64,000 bases of DNA from Armigeres subalbatus (taxonomy: Eukaryota > Arthropoda > Insecta > Diptera > Culicidae). A program made the position numbers and the translations under genes. The DNA lies in NCBI RefSeq assembly GCF_024139115.2, contig NC_085139.1:104270158-104334157 (forward strand). The letters are read 5' to 3'. This document shows, piece after piece, positions 22,031 to 33,747 of this stretch. Numbering within the stretch: the stretch's first letter is position 1; the number at the start of each line of letters is the position of its first letter. The notes under the pieces are model-generated. The model searched no databases, was not told the DNA's origin, and worked only from the letters and a program-made list of their open reading frames with translations.

Positions 22031-22292
22031 TTCATAAGAAGCTTTAATTCATTAACGCTCTGATTACATACTCGTGCTTTGGCTGGAAAAGCTTTCAATC
22101 AATAACTGAGGAAATGCTAATTGAATACTGAGTTAAGAGCAGGTCATGTTTCAGATGGAATGTAATGCCATAGATGACGAAAAAGATAAAATAAATGTTA
22201 AACAATACTTCCGATACAAAATAATTTTTATTCAACTAATTTATAACAGACAAGTAAGCAAAAATCAAACATTCAAAGTACATACAGTGCTT

Positions 22293-23108
22293 TTATTCAG
22301 GATCTAAGTACTCCACATTCTCAACATCATTGATTGTCTTGTGGACATGATTCAAAATTTCAAGTTCCAGTGAACGAGCCATTGAAAGCGGAAGTATTTC
22401 CAACCTGTCACACAGATAACGGGCAAACGAATCATGTCGGGATGTTTTTGCTGGGGTGCACAAAGATTCAACTTTATCCAGCATGTTATGGAATCTGGCA
22501 TCCATGGCATTTCGCTTTCTTATGGTTGGTGTTTCCGGCTCGATTTGCTGTACTTCTTGTTGTTGTTGCTCGTTTTCCCCGTTCGGATCTGCTTCCGAAA
22601 ACGATGTTGTCGGATCAGCTGAATTTTGCGATGAGCTTTGGTAATTTGACATCGTGCTGCATCCATTAAATTCTTATTAGGAATGGAAATTAATTTACGA
22701 AATTGTTATAACTTACGGTCTTTTCTGACAGTGCGCCTTCAGAAAACTCAATTCGTTGAAATATTGCCATGATGGACTGTCGGGTGCTGCAGATCCGGAT
22801 GATGAAGCTACGGTAATCTGTCCCTGCTCGCGGACGAATCTGTCCCTCAAGCTTTTCCAGCGATTTTTTATCGAATCAACTATTTATAATAAAAATATAA
22901 ATATATTTCATACATTTACTTCGTTTTTATAAAAACAATACCTACCCGACTTTTTCAGTTCAGCTGCTATTTCCACCCAAATCTTCTCTTTTTTCAAAAC
23001 ATTACGATAATCCTTACTAGATTTCGCCCACAAGCAATTGTGCTGCTTCACTTTGTTGATTAAATCGCACGTAGTTTCAAAATCCATTTTGTTTCTTTTT
23101 ATTTTCAC
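22293..23108 (-). CDS. MADF (Myb/SANT-like) partner protein of the Harbinger element
   Basis: Three exons on the minus strand: 23108-22946, 22879-22717 and 22656-22293. The introns have GT...AG ends (22945-22880 and 22716-22657). The joined frame has no stop. Exon 1 (an alternative start Met is at 23087) gives LINKVKQHNCLWAKSSKDY and KEKIWVEIAAELKKS. Exon 2 continues DSIKNRWKSLRDRFVREQ, completing a MADF domain of about 85 residues. Then come an acidic, Gln-rich linker (QQQQEVQQIEPETPTIRKR) and a C-terminal FARYLCDRLEILPLSMARS segment typical of the Harbinger Myb-like tail. In PIF/Harbinger elements this protein binds the transposase, carries it to the nucleus and helps DNA binding. It converges on the transposase gene. 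No defect is visible. Confidence 0.87.
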
Positions 23109-23149
23109 GTTTTCAAAAAAAAATGTGTGAACAAGAAGGAAACTTGCGC

Positions 23150-23351
23150 GTTGATTTTGAATTTTTTCAAAAACAAAGTTCCCGACGCGCGTGACGCGGT
23201 CTGTTTAGAACATTTTTTCAAAATTAGTACAACGACGCGAAACACGCGACGCGTCATTGTGATGGCTCACATAGTAAACAACAGTTTCAAAACAACGCGT
23301 TAACGCGCTGTCAGCGCGACGCGAAGCTCAACGCGCTATTGTGATCTAGCC
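23150..23351 (-). repeat. Harbinger right TIR and CGCG-rich subterminal region
   Basis: Contains GACGCGCGTGACGCG, ACGCGACGCG and GCGCTGTCAGCGCGACGCG before the terminus GATCTAGCC. It mirrors the left end in orientation and word content. Confidence 0.7.
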
Positions 23352-23778
23352 GACAAATACAACTTCCTTTGTTAGCAAAATTTCTGAATAAAAATTATTT
23401 GATTCCATATATAGGGAAAAAATTAAAATCTAACATAGCTTCTAATGTTTCATTGAATGCAATCCAAAATCATAGGTTTGAGGCGAAAACTCCTTCGGAA
23501 ATTTTTGGGGAATATTATAAGAGATTTCAGTGAAAAATATCATCGAGAATTTATGCGGAAATACTTGTGAAAAATAGTCCGGTATTTGTGCAGAAATTTC
23601 GTCAATTCTTGTGATAACTTTCTCCACGATTTTATGCGGAATATTCGACAAGAAAATAAAACCAGGCGTTTCTTATGCAAAATCCTAGAATTGAAGTAAA
23701 CTATAATTTTAAATTTAAAAATTTTGGGTTTTAGGAAAATCCTTCAAATTCTAAGCAGAACCTCCTCATCAACACTAG
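23352..23778. other. Flank without recognised gene
   Basis: A weak continuation of GGAATTTTTG-type repeats is visible at 23490-23650. No gene is seen. Confidence 0.35.
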
Positions 23779-23780
23779 TA

Positions 23781-25390
23781 GGGTAAAATGCCCAATAGTG
23801 GACCCCCTACTAGGGATGAATCGATACAAGTAAATACGAGTAAATACTCGATACTTTTGATTCGATACCAAGTACTTTTGGAATCGATACTTTGATACCG
23901 ATACCAAGTAAGTATCGAATTGAAGTAGTTAAATCAATTGAGTATTCAATTTAAAATCTATTAAATCTTATAAACTTAAATAGAAAAATTGGAATTTTCC
24001 AAAAGAATTTTTTAAATTTTAGTATTTTATTATTAAATCGAATAAGGCCGTTACAAATATTTAATTGACTTTTTGTCCTACTGGTCTCCGAAAGGTCAAG
24101 GGGGGAGGGATAATAAAAAATAAATATTAGAATGAAAAAAATAAAAAATAAACTCCTCGGATTTGTTGAAGAATGTTTTGAAAATCCTCAGAATTATCAG
24201 AATTTTATTTTGTTGCCCCCACAAAATATTATTTTTTTTTGCAAAAAAAAAATCCGAGGGGGGGGGAGACAAGACAAAATAGATTTTAAATATTTGTATC
24301 GGCCTAAATACTTTCAAGTATTTATTTTTTGCCATTCAACGATCCTTCAGAATTGAATAATAATCGATCTTAGATTTGCACTCATTTTTTTTTTTCTTTG
24401 TTTGGTATTTTAATCACTGCGACCATTTATTAGATCTATTGTGATAATTTGCACTCATATTTGCAGCTGTTTTCTAATAATCCATTCAATAAGCATTAGA
24501 AATTAACGTCTATAGGAACATGAACTAAAAGATACGGTAACTATAAATATAATGATTCAAAGTAACAATTGGTTCACATTGCTTTTACACATTATCGAGA
24601 TAAGTTAATTATGATATCGATGGACAAATATGTAGTAAAGGAAAGTGCTCAATCCTTCCACTATTCATGAAACACTGAACACAACATAAATTATGAATGA
24701 CTGCTTGTGAGTGACATAATTTTACTTCAAATTGATGAGTACTCATATGATACAAGTAGGTATCGATACTTCTAATTCGATACTTTAGTGGTATCGATAC
24801 TTTTATTCGATACTACTTTAAAGTAAAAGTATCGATACCTTAGTGGTATCGTTTCATCCCTACCCCCTAGTAACGAAATTTTGCTCTTCCTGGCATAAAG
24901 AGTGGAAATTTTCAAAATATTAATATTGCGTGGTATCTAATATCAAGCTCTGCATCTCCTCTTTACGATACATACATAAAACACTCAAATACTAGACGTT
25001 ATTCGTTGAAATTAACATTTTAAAATCTGACTGAATTCGCCCTATAGTAGACCCCCTGGGGGTCGATAATAGGAAATTGCTTCCCTATAGTCGACACTTA
25101 ATTTGATTTTAATGTTCCGTTTCGGGACGTTCTTCTTTCCTATTATGAACCCCCCAAAATATTCTTATAATGGACACTCTAGAGTTTATTTTTATAGAAT
25201 TGTAAAAAATCATCTAAATTTACTTTACATAGCATTTCCAATGCATGTAATCAAATCATAGGTGTGTAAGGTAGGTTCTCCCAACAGAATTTTACAGCAA
25301 AATGTTTACATTGTGTTTCAATAATGCAACACTGGCTGGAGGCTGGAGGGTCCACTATTGGTTGGGGGTCCACTATTGGGCACTTTACCC
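23781..25390. mobile_element. TA-flanked element (GGGTAAAATGCCC ends)
   Basis: The left end GGGTAAAATGCCCAATAGTG is mirrored on the right by CACTATTGGGCACTTTACCC, with TA at 23779-23780 and 25391-25392. Further GTGGACCCCC/GGGGGTCCAC words sit inside the ends. The core carries a nested hAT. There is no coding sequence. Consistent with a Tc1/mariner-like MITE. Confidence 0.87.
23811..24862. mobile_element. Nested hAT-like element (TAGGGATGAA ends)
   Basis: TAGGGATGAATCGATAC on the left is mirrored by GTATCG, a short spacer and TTCATCCCTA on the right. Flanks are CCCCCTAC and CCCCCTAG, an 8-bp duplication with one mismatch. ATCGATAC and AGTATCGATAC words are repeated near both ends. The interior is AT-rich with poly(A)/poly(G) runs and no coding sequence. 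Confidence 0.8.
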
Positions 25391-28300
25391 TATACAAAAA
25401 AACTTGCGTGGATACAGTCGTGCCAAAAATCGTTGTAGCTAAATCACCAATCTGTTAGCCATCACTTCTAGTTTTTTTAGGCATATTTTATTTCCGAAAA
25501 CGATTTCTATCCACCTGGTTATGATTGAAAGATTGACATAAGACATAAAATATAAAAGACATCAATTGGAACATATGAACATGTTTTGAGCATCCCTATC
25601 ATGCCGCGGTATCAACCCAATCATGTCCTCCGAGTATTTGTCTTTCATTTGGGTCTCAAACCGAAACGAAACAAACGAACAAACAAACAAACGAATCTAA
25701 ATTATTTATCATCTAGGGAATAACTTTCATTAAAGGCCACAATTTTACGTTAAATCGTGGAAAATGTTTTATAAGGAGTTTCATTCAATCAAAATTGATC
25801 TGTACTGAACAGTTCTAATCAAGCACATTGCTCCCATACCACGGAACAGAACACTTGAAATCAATCCCAATCAACGGCCTTTAGTTCAAGATCTATATTA
25901 AAGATAATTGAGTCAATAAATCCATACTGAGGCAGCACCGGGCCACTATACCGTTGAAGAAACTGGATTTCATTTGTATCCGTCAGTAACAATCAAATAA
26001 CCGCACCGGGTGCGAGGTTGCATTATACGGAATGTTTCTAGGTAAGGTAAGTATATCGATTCGAGCGTATCGACAAGATGCATGCCTCCAAATAGGGCCT
26101 GATCCCATCGCATCAAAGCAAAGCTTGGTTCGGTTGGTGCAGTGCTGCTGGGAGGAACTCCTCTCGCCAGCTGACGGCGATGATGCCACGATGATGTGCA
26201 GGGCTAAAAATAAGAATTAAATAACTGTTCTTTAGTGGTTTCTGTATAGTAAAAAAATATACAGATATATGTAAACTAGTCTAGAGGTTGCACACTACCA
26301 GTAAGAGATTTATGGCTAAATTTTGCGCTCTTGAACGCAAACAACGCATAGGGGAGTGTGATCCTTAGAAGACGAAGAATGATGTAAGGCGGCAGTCATA
26401 AATCCAAAATCATCGAATCACTTGAGAGTGTGTTTCAGAGGAACGAAGTATAAATATATAACTTTAATATAATCCCAATAAAACTGCGTCTTACTTCGAT
26501 TTAAGTGCGTAAAAGTGAAGTGGTGTTTGGTGAACAAGCATCGAAGAAAATCAGACTGGATTTATAAAAACCTAAAAGCTAAACAATCATTTCGGACTGG
26601 ATGTTGTGTTCGGTTATTACAAAAATAAATAAATTATAAATAAATAAATAAATTTCAATGGAACTAATGATAGACTCATTTTACATACCAATGCTAAGTA
26701 GCTAATTACTGTGTAAAATAAATATGACGTACAGTAGTATAATTGTGAAATGTGATATTCAAATTAAGGTAAGGTTTACGTCATTAACTTAATTTGAGCC
26801 GTTAGCTAGCCCTTACACTTTTCCGAATAATTTAATTGTTGGGTTTCGGAACAGCCTTGTCTAAATAATTCATATAATACTCGTAAGTAATATGTTTAAA
26901 TTATTCTACTTGGAAACGAAAAGGGCCACATTCGCATTAACTTCGGCTCAAGGTCACCTCACGTTCATAAACTCATGAAACGCATCGGTAAGAGATATCT
27001 AACTGAACGCGCGTAAGATTATCAGAGCGTATAGTAAGACATTTACACGGTCACCAGTTTTAGCTCTTACACTTTACAGCCACAGCAGCGCGGGTGTACT
27101 TTTCACATCATACCTATACGTACGATGAGAAACGATTACCACAATAAGCCACTCCATATCTGGCAAACTGCAAACCAGCTACAAAGTGGATAGAGATGAT
27201 CTTGAAAACGAAAAGCCCACACCTATTTGTTCACCTTCATATATCATGAACTTGTAATGTTTATAAGGATTGATAGTTTGGCCATAAAAGTAAAGAAGGC
27301 GATGATGGAACATGAAATGTAGATCGCCATTATTTCCTGCCGCAACTTAATGCTTGATCACTCTCGTTGTGGATCATCATCAAGCAGGAAAGATTATTGT
27401 GTAAAATTATGAAATTGTTTAGTCACGTGCAATTGAATACGTACTTGACTTTTTGTTCATGCGGGAGAATACTAAAGAAAGCAAAACTCTAATTTGCTTG
27501 CACTTATCAAGTCCCATCCGATGTGTTGCACTCTTCCTTTGCTACAATAACGATAAAAACCAAAGTTTTTGCCCAATCGGGTTGTACGCTAAGGTGACGT
27601 AGGACTACGTAGCTGTTCGTAACGTATATTATTTGCAATTTTACGTTGTGCGTCTTTAGTACATAGCATAGATATTAGACCCTCTCTTGAACCGCTACCG
27701 TCGCCATCGTTGCGAATGAATTTTCTGCAGCAATCCACAGACGACCGTAACCGATGCATATGGTGTATCGCTGCACCGTTACCGACGCAAACTGGAACAA
27801 AGAAGAAACAACCGCCACGAAGTCACTGGGGGCTGGGTTAGAATAGAAAACCCCATCGTTGAAGCTGGGGCTGTCAAAGGCGTTTGCAACGAGATGCAAC
27901 ACGACGCAACAAAATTCGAAGGTTCATTGATAATTAATTGTAATTTCTTCACGTGAGTTGCTGCGCACGTCGCGTTAACTTCAATCCTGTATTGACAAAT
28001 ACCGTTTCTCGAAGGATTTTTTATTTTTCTTGGGCTATTCGATCAAGGAAGAGTCAACGCTTCTATATAGACTGACTCTAATCATCAGTAAGAACAAGAT
28101 TCCGCGATTTGCGTAGCAACGAAGGCGCCATTAGCGGTCACAAAGGAATATCATCAGCATCGGTGGTGGCGTTGCTGCTGAGAATTAAACCTCAACCATG
28201 TCTGCTGCAGTTTAGCGGAGAATCATCATGTGTTCGGCCAGCAGCAGCACACAAGTGATATTTTCTCATAAATTTCGGACTGAGGCATGGTAGCTGTTGA

Positions 28301-28614
28301 GTTAGTGATTGGAAAGACGCATGTTTAAAAGTTAATCGATCCTTTTCAGGACCAAAATTTTACATAAGAAGACTGAGAAAAAATAGGGTGGGAAACATCT
28401 CCGGAGAATCAATCGGAGTGAAAAGAAGGCGCCTTTTGTTAATTTGCGGGAAAACATAAAGTGGTTATTTTTGGCAGCATAACTGAAGTGACATTTGACT
28501 ACGGACACTTTAAACTTTGCCTTTGGATTTTTAATTTTCTAAAAAAAATACGGGGAAAAAATACCAAATTTGAAACAGAAAGTTGTCATCCAACTATCAA
28601 CAAGACACCCAAAT
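25391..28614. other. 3.2 kb without recognised gene
   Basis: Apart from short microsatellites (AAACAAACGAAC near 25666, AAATAAATAAAT near 26628) I see no transposon ends or conserved frames. Short ORFs (25983-26220, 27675-27902) have no recognisable domain. Base composition around 27600-28300 is less AT-rich and could be host regulatory or UTR sequence. Confidence 0.4.
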
Positions 28615-28700
28615 GGTGACACATGCCGGACTGGATTATCCGGAGTGTGGAGTGTGTGTTACTCCGGATAATCGAACCCTCCGGATAATCGAGCCATTTT
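28615..28700. mobile_element. Possible pogo-type terminal sequence
   Basis: Repeated ACTCCGGATAATCGAACC and CTCCGGATAATCGAGCC words resemble the TCCGGATAATCG ends of pogo/Tigger elements. An inverted TGGATTATCCGGAGT lies at 28632, so this may be a collapsed pair of ends. No transposase was found. Confidence 0.45.
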
Positions 28701-29745
28701 TTGTTGTCGCTGAAAATTTTTGCTCAAATAATCTTTATTCTAGTTTATATAAAATTTAATAAAATATCCCGTTGGTCCGTTCATGGGCTCTGACTACCGT
28801 CAGCGCCGATCCGAAAATCGTCGGCGGCGGCGTTTGTCATAATTTTGGTCGGCGAACGCTTGGCGATTTATTTATTACGTTCGTAACGTGAAGTCTTGTT
28901 TACAGGATGTTTTTGAGACATTAACTGGAGAATCTTTTTATTTCGTCGGAAAATCGAATTTTCAACACGAAATGTTCTAAAGTTTTCACCGGAATTTCTT
29001 TGAAATTTTCACGGGAAATTGTTTAGAAGTTTGCCTATGCCACCGATCGATTTTTTTCTCGTTGAGAATTTTCCGGAGGAGCTCGTGGATTCGAGCCCAG
29101 GTCCGTTCCATTCCACTTTGTATATATTCATATATTTATCATGTTGAACTGGGCTGGACTGAACTGGAAATGGATTCTCATTCTGTTTCCATCTTCTATC
29201 TTATACCTACAACTTGACTAATTCTAGCTGGTAACTGTTAGAATTCGAAATGAGCGGCTAGGCTTGCAGAGGGCGAACGATTGCATCATCATTTCCTTCC
29301 CATCCCCGATAGACCATGAGGACGTAGCCAGCGCCGTTATCGACCATATAAAATACTAGAGCTCTCGGATTATGCACATTGAGGTTGGAGAGCAAAACCC
29401 ATGCTCCCATCCATTTGATTCCCTGATTCCCAATTACGATTGTTCTGGTCAATCACGGAGTATAGCAACTACGAAATGCACGGCCATGAGAGATGTCATG
29501 CGATGATTACCAACATATATGCCCTTTCACTCTCTTTAGAACGATGGTTGATGAAAAGCCTTCTATTAAATTCTCATCAATTTTTATTTCATGACAGTAC
29601 ATGAAAGTGTGCAATGTCTGCTTTATTATTGTTTTGTTATCACTTGAAACTGGGACATTCGTTGGCATAATGGCGTTTGGCATAAAGGTCGTTAGGCATA
29701 GCGGTCGTTTGGCATAATGGTGATTTGGTGTAATAGTTTTGTAAT
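28701..29745. other. Stretch without recognised gene
   Basis: Contains a small array of GTTTGGCATAATGG-like units (29655-29735). Otherwise nothing recognised. Confidence 0.45.
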
Positions 29746-29749
29746 AATT

Positions 29750-31240
29750 TATTTCGGAACTAATGCATAATATGTTGGCACGGCAAATGCTGGGTAAAGC
29801 GTACCATTGGTACTTCGCATACCTGAAGGAATAAAATAGACCCCATCTTGTGGTCCTCCTCTTACCCAGCAACTCCTATCCCTACCTCCCCGTGGTGCTG
29901 GCCGGGATACGAGCAACCTTAGGGAAGATCGGGTAACCAACCCCGGTGGGAACTATGGTCGTATGCTGACAGGGAAGGGGGGGGGGTTTGCTCCTCTCCG
30001 GGGGTGTAAATTTTACTGAGCGTCTATTCTCCATGTCAGGATCGGCTCACAACAGCGTCTGTTCTCCATGTTAGTGGCGGCTGATCAGCGAGGGGCCAGC
30101 GAGGGACTCTAAGTGAAACTGAGCACCATGGTCCACCGGGAATGAGGAGGAATGCTCCTCCGGAAATTTAGGGGGTTTGGTGTCAGGCCCTGCAAGTCAG
30201 CCTTTAAAGAAACATACGCAACGAATAATCAACAAGAAAGTACGTACCGGAACCATCGGCGAAGACCACTGCGACGAAACTCGGTTCGTAGAACTGCAAA
30301 TCTCTCAACTTCATCGGGAGCACACGCATACTCGCCGATGTGCTCAAGGATCGTGTATTCGCGCTGCAGGAGGTTTGTTGGAAGGGATCAATGGTGCGAA
30401 CGTTTAGAGGTAATCATACCATCTATCAGAGCTGCGGCAACACACACGAGCTGAGAACAGCTTTCATAGTGATGGGCGATATGCAAAGGCGCGTGATCGG
30501 GTGGTGGTCGATCAATGAAAGAATGTGCAGGTTGAGGATCAAAGGCCGGTTCTTCAACTTCAGCATAATCAACGTCCATAGGCCACACTCCGGAAGCACT
30601 GATGATAATAAGGACGCATTCTACGCGCAGCTGGAACGTGAGTACGACAGCTGCCCAAGCCACGACGTCAAAATCATCATGGGAGATTTGAACGCTCAGG
30701 TTGGCCAAGAGGAGGAGTTTAGACCGACTATTGGAAAGTTCAGCGCTCACCGGGTGACGAATGAAAACGGCCTACGACTAATTGATTTCGCTGCCTCCAA
30801 GAATATGATTATTCGCAGCACCTACTTCCAACACAGCCTTCCGTATCGGTACACCTGGAGATCACCACTGCAGACAGAATCACAAATCGACCACGTTTTG
30901 ATTGATGGACGGCACTTCTCCGACATTGTCGACGTCAGGATATATCGTGGCGCTCTCATCGACTCTTAACCACTGGTGATGGTTAAACTGCGCCCAAAAC
31001 TATCCGTCATCAACAATGTTCGGTACTGACAACCGCCGCGGTACGACCTAGAGCGACTGAAGCTACCTGATGTCGCCACTGCATACGCGCAGCATCTTGA
31101 GGCAGCGTTGCCGGAAGAGGGCGAGCTCGATGAGGCCCCTCTTGAGGACTGCTGGAATACAGTCAAAGCAGCCATTAACGACGCAGCGGAGAAAAACGTC
31201 GGGTATATGGGTCGAAGTCGACGGAACGATTTATCCGGAT
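29750..31240 (+). pseudogene. RTE-clade non-LTR retrotransposon, 5' UTR and endonuclease part
   Basis: A GC-rich 5' segment (29800-30150) leads into the ORF. The 209-codon frame 30340-30969 is an apurinic-type endonuclease: DRVFALQEVCWKG (catalytic Glu), NVHRPHSGSTDDNKDAFYAQ, DVKIIMGDLNAQVGQEEEF (Asp/Asn), NENGLRLIDFAASKN, YTWRSP and QIDHVLIDGRHFSD (final Asp). The His expected after it in SDHYLV is lost: SLTTGD-type sequence and a stop (30967-30969) follow IDS. Linker codons (YDLERLKLPDVATAYAQHLE) continue in another frame to about 31240. There the element ends in a TTC tract belonging to a SINE. The clade is that of Aedes JAM1. No reverse transcriptase remains. Confidence 0.85.
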
Positions 31241-31534
31241 TATCATGCTTCTTCTTCTTCTTCTTGGCATTACATCCCACTCTGAGATAGAGCCGCCTCG
31301 CAGCTTAGTGTTCATTAAGCACTTCCACAGTTATAAAACGCGAGGTTTCTAAGCCAGGTTACCATTTTTGCATTCGTATATCATGAGGCTAAACACGATG
31401 ATACTTTTATCCCCAGGGAAGTCGAGACAATCTTCAAACCGAAAATCGCCTAGACCGGCATCGGGAATCAAACCCAGCCACCATCAGCATGGTCTTGCTT
31501 TGTAGCCGCGCATCTTACCGCACGGCTAAGGAGG
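31241..31534 (-). mobile_element. Feilai-type tRNA-related SINE
   Basis: Read on the minus strand it starts CCTCCTTAGCCGTGCGGTAA (A box), has GGGTTTGATTCCCG as B box, a body with GTCTCGACTTCCCTGGGGAT, and ends ATGTAATGCCAAGAAGAAG with a GAA tail. That matches the Feilai family of Aedes aegypti as I know it. It is full length or nearly so and abuts the truncated RTE element. Partial copies are at 40770-40835 and 42490-42625. Confidence 0.85.
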
Positions 31535-32170
31535 ACTTTTTTGGATATACCTAATTTAAAATAATAACGGTTCACTCGGATTTCGAATTGCACAGTAAGT
31601 ATGATGCTCCCTGGTAGTTCCTTCATAGCTGTTATTGCTTGGTATAAGCTGTCAACTGCTTTTCTGTTCTATAGATAAATAAAATTCAAAACTTTGTTTA
31701 TGTTGGATTAACAGTTGTTATAATCAGGTCGTTTTGTTAATTCTAGACCAACATTTCAAAAGGGCGTAATAGCCAAAATGTTTCACGAATTCTCAGGAGC
31801 TTTTGAAAACTTCCTTTGGGATTCCAAAGGTTCTTACGAGCTTCTCAATAGATTGAGTACTCCTAGAAGCTATATCTTACACTTACAAGGGTTTCTTGTT
31901 ATACAAGGTTATACAAGGGTTTCTTGCACTACTTAGTTGAGATATTCTATATTTTTGTCAGCTCTGTGAAACCTAGTTAAGCGATTTATGTTGACGCACT
32001 TTGACCATAGATCACACAGGAATCCAAAAAAAGAATATTTTCAAAATCTCATTAATGCAGAATGCTCATATGACAAGAATAGTTCCAAAAATTCTGCTTA
32101 TTCTAGGATATTTAGTGTTGCTATTATGCGTCGTTACTGCTGAAAAAAGATTGGGGTTGTATACAAGACA
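31535..32170. other. Stretch without recognised gene
   Basis: AT-rich. No frames or repeat ends recognised. Confidence 0.4.
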
Positions 32171-32179
32171 CGACCGCTC

Positions 32180-32700
32180 GACGTAAACTACGTAGAACCA
32201 AATATAGTACACTGAACCAACTATTCCGCTCTATATAGAAGAGAAGGAACCATCGACAACCACGACAATACTACCCAGCTTTACATGATTTCGTGACGGT
32301 CCCCAGTTTTGAAATTCTCATTTCCCGGGTAGAAGAAAATAGCAAAAGAATAACAAATTTTACTATTAATATATGAATAACAGAATAGCAAAATCTGATG
32401 CTAGTTTGTTTGATATAGTTGCTAAAATAACTAAAATAATAGCAAAAATTGTTCGAGCGAATAACTAAAAAATAACTCATTTTGCTAATATAAGAGCAAA
32501 CCAATAGCAAAATATTTGCAGAGAAGGAAATATCAAAATCAGTTATTATTGATATGTTGAAAATGCAAATGATAAATGAATTACAAATTTTGTTAAGATT
32601 ACATGATGTGTTCTTCATTTGTTATTCTGCTGTTTCGAACAATAACACATAAATAACAAATTTTACTATTATAACAAAATTTATTGTTACGATGCTATTT
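32180..32700. mobile_element. Decayed MITE of AATAGCAAAA/AATAACAAA type
   Basis: Between AAACTACGTAG (32187) and the tRNA-like repeat there are many AATAACAAAT and AATAGCAAAA words in both orientations. A related block (TTTATGAATAACATAGG) follows at 34500-34610. The phrases GAGAAGGAACCATC and ACGACAATACTACCCAGCTT occur at 32240-32282 and again at 34713-34750, so two copies of the same composite repeat are present. Confidence 0.55.
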
Positions 32701-32703
32701 TGT

Positions 32704-32820
32704 TCAATCAAAGTTAATTGCCTATTTCCGGGGATTAAACCACCCGACTTGGACGTTAATTTACAATGTTATGGAAACTCATATGTGAATATGTACGTTA
32801 TGTGGAAGATATTGATTTGA
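32704..32820 (-). repeat. 117-bp repeat, copy 1
   Basis: Nearly identical to 34384-34500: both read TCAATCAAAGTTAATTGCCT, then CACCCGACTTGGACGTTAAT, and end at AAGATATTGATTTG. Copy 1 is joined to the tRNA-like SINE body. Copy 2 is joined to the AATAACAAA-rich MITE. Confidence 0.85.
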
Positions 32821-32834
32821 AAAATGTATTGGAG

Positions 32835-33083
32835 GTAACCACTTTCCCTTCGATGGGACTCGAACCCATGACCCTACAGTACGCTAGACTGGTGCTTTAA
32901 CCAACTAAGCTACGAAGGACCTCCGTCGGCCTTCGCAACCTAGCGGCTACTGAACGAGCTCGAGATTCCCAAATTGGACGCATAGTCAAATCACTCGCAA
33001 TCCATTTCTCAAGCCAATACTTCCACATGTGTATTGTACACGTCCACATTAGAGGAGCGTGAGTATTTAGAATGTCTGGCGGC
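32835..33083 (-). mobile_element. tRNA-like SINE (not a functional tRNA gene)
   Basis: On the minus strand CCTTCGTAGCTTAGTTGG (A box) and GGGTTCGAGTCCCATC (B box) are spaced as in a tRNA. The anticodon stem could be CAGT/ACTG around a CTAGCGT loop (AGC). The acceptor ends pair (CCTTCG/CGAAGG). It lies in a longer repeat: head 33083-32940, tail 32820-32704. A similar tRNA-like 3' half occurs twice at 58714-58838. Repetition and long flanks indicate a SINE. Confidence 0.7.
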
Positions 33084-33260
33084 TATACACACAGGGTTGC
33101 CACATATACAGATTTTTCTGTATTTTACAGATTTTTGAGGTAAGGCTGTGACCAAGAATCTGTATATACAGATATACAGATTTTTGGAAAATTTACAGAT
33201 TTTACAGATTTCTTGATGATTAATTATTTTAGAGCGTCTTAGGGGAAATGCTACAAGGTT

Positions 33261-33474
33261 AAAAGACTATTATTCTTCCATTTACTTCCACTATTAACTT
33301 TTTTATGTATCAACAAGCAGATACGTATTTCGTTTCCTACTTGGAAACTTCTTCAGTGTTTGTTGTCGATAACAAACACTGAAGAAGTTTCCAAGTAGGA
33401 AACGAAATACGTATCTGCTTGTTGATACATAAAAAAGTTAATAGTGGAAGTAAATGGAAAAATAATAGTCTTTT
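33261..33474. repeat. Near-perfect palindrome inside the hAT
   Basis: About 107 bp on each side of GTTGTCGATAAC are reverse complements with almost no mismatches (AAAAGACTATTATT...AATAATAGTCTTTT). The high identity implies recent origin or gene conversion. Confidence 0.92.
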
Positions 33475-33619
33475 AGATTTCTTGAAGATTTTTGTGCCAA
33501 AAATCATTGTAAATTTCTTTTATGCTACTTTAAAATGATTTTATTAAAAACTCTTTTGAGATTAACTAATATTCAATTTAAAAATACAGTACATGGTGTC
33601 TGGTAGGTTTTGTTCTTAA

Positions 33620-33747
33620 CCCTTAAATGCGCAATGTTGTTTTAAAACAACAAACCGAAAATACGTTTAATGTTAATGATTCCAATGGTTATTTACGTTA
33701 AAAATATTTCCGACGATTTCTAAAAAAATCGCCTTACGCTTTAAGGG
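33620..33747. mobile_element. TTAA-specific MITE, second copy
   Basis: CCCTTAAATGCGCAATG...CGCTTTAAGGG, flanked by TTAA at 33616-33619 and by TTG plus TTAA on the right (33751-33754). About 95% like the copy at 762-890. Confidence 0.88.

Larger units (their letters stand above)
14628..23351. mobile_element. PIF/Harbinger element, 8.7 kb, with both genes
   Basis: Left end GGCTGGATCACAATAGCGCG (14628) and right end CGCGCTATTGTGATCTAGCC (to 23351) form a TIR with one mismatch in 20. Both ends lead into GC-rich subterminal DNA full of CGCG, GCGCG and ACGCG words. Inside are a Harbinger DDE transposase (plus strand, 14853-16137) and the MADF-type partner gene (minus strand, 23108-22293), facing each other as in autonomous PIF/Harbinger elements. 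Between them are SINE pieces, about 4.6 kb of 12-bp minisatellite and an ATTAATC-rich tract, which explain the unusual length. A 3-bp target duplication was expected (TWA type). The left flank reads TTAA and the right GACA, so none is preserved. Confidence 0.88.

Noticed and set aside
22334..22669. 111-codon plus-strand ORF
   Set aside because: Antisense to exon 3 of the MADF gene.
14628..23351. TTAA as the Harbinger target duplication
   Set aside because: TTAA is present only on the left; the right flank is GACA and Harbinger elements use 3-bp targets, so no duplication can be claimed.
28080..28400. Possible host promoter/5' UTR (ATCATCAGTAAG initiator-like)
   Set aside because: A single short motif; no coding exon or further promoter element to support it.
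32835..32920. tRNA-Ala-like gene with A and B boxes
   Set aside because: Acceptor sequence is not that of a tRNA-Ala, the anticodon stem is imperfect, and the unit is part of a longer repeat present elsewhere.
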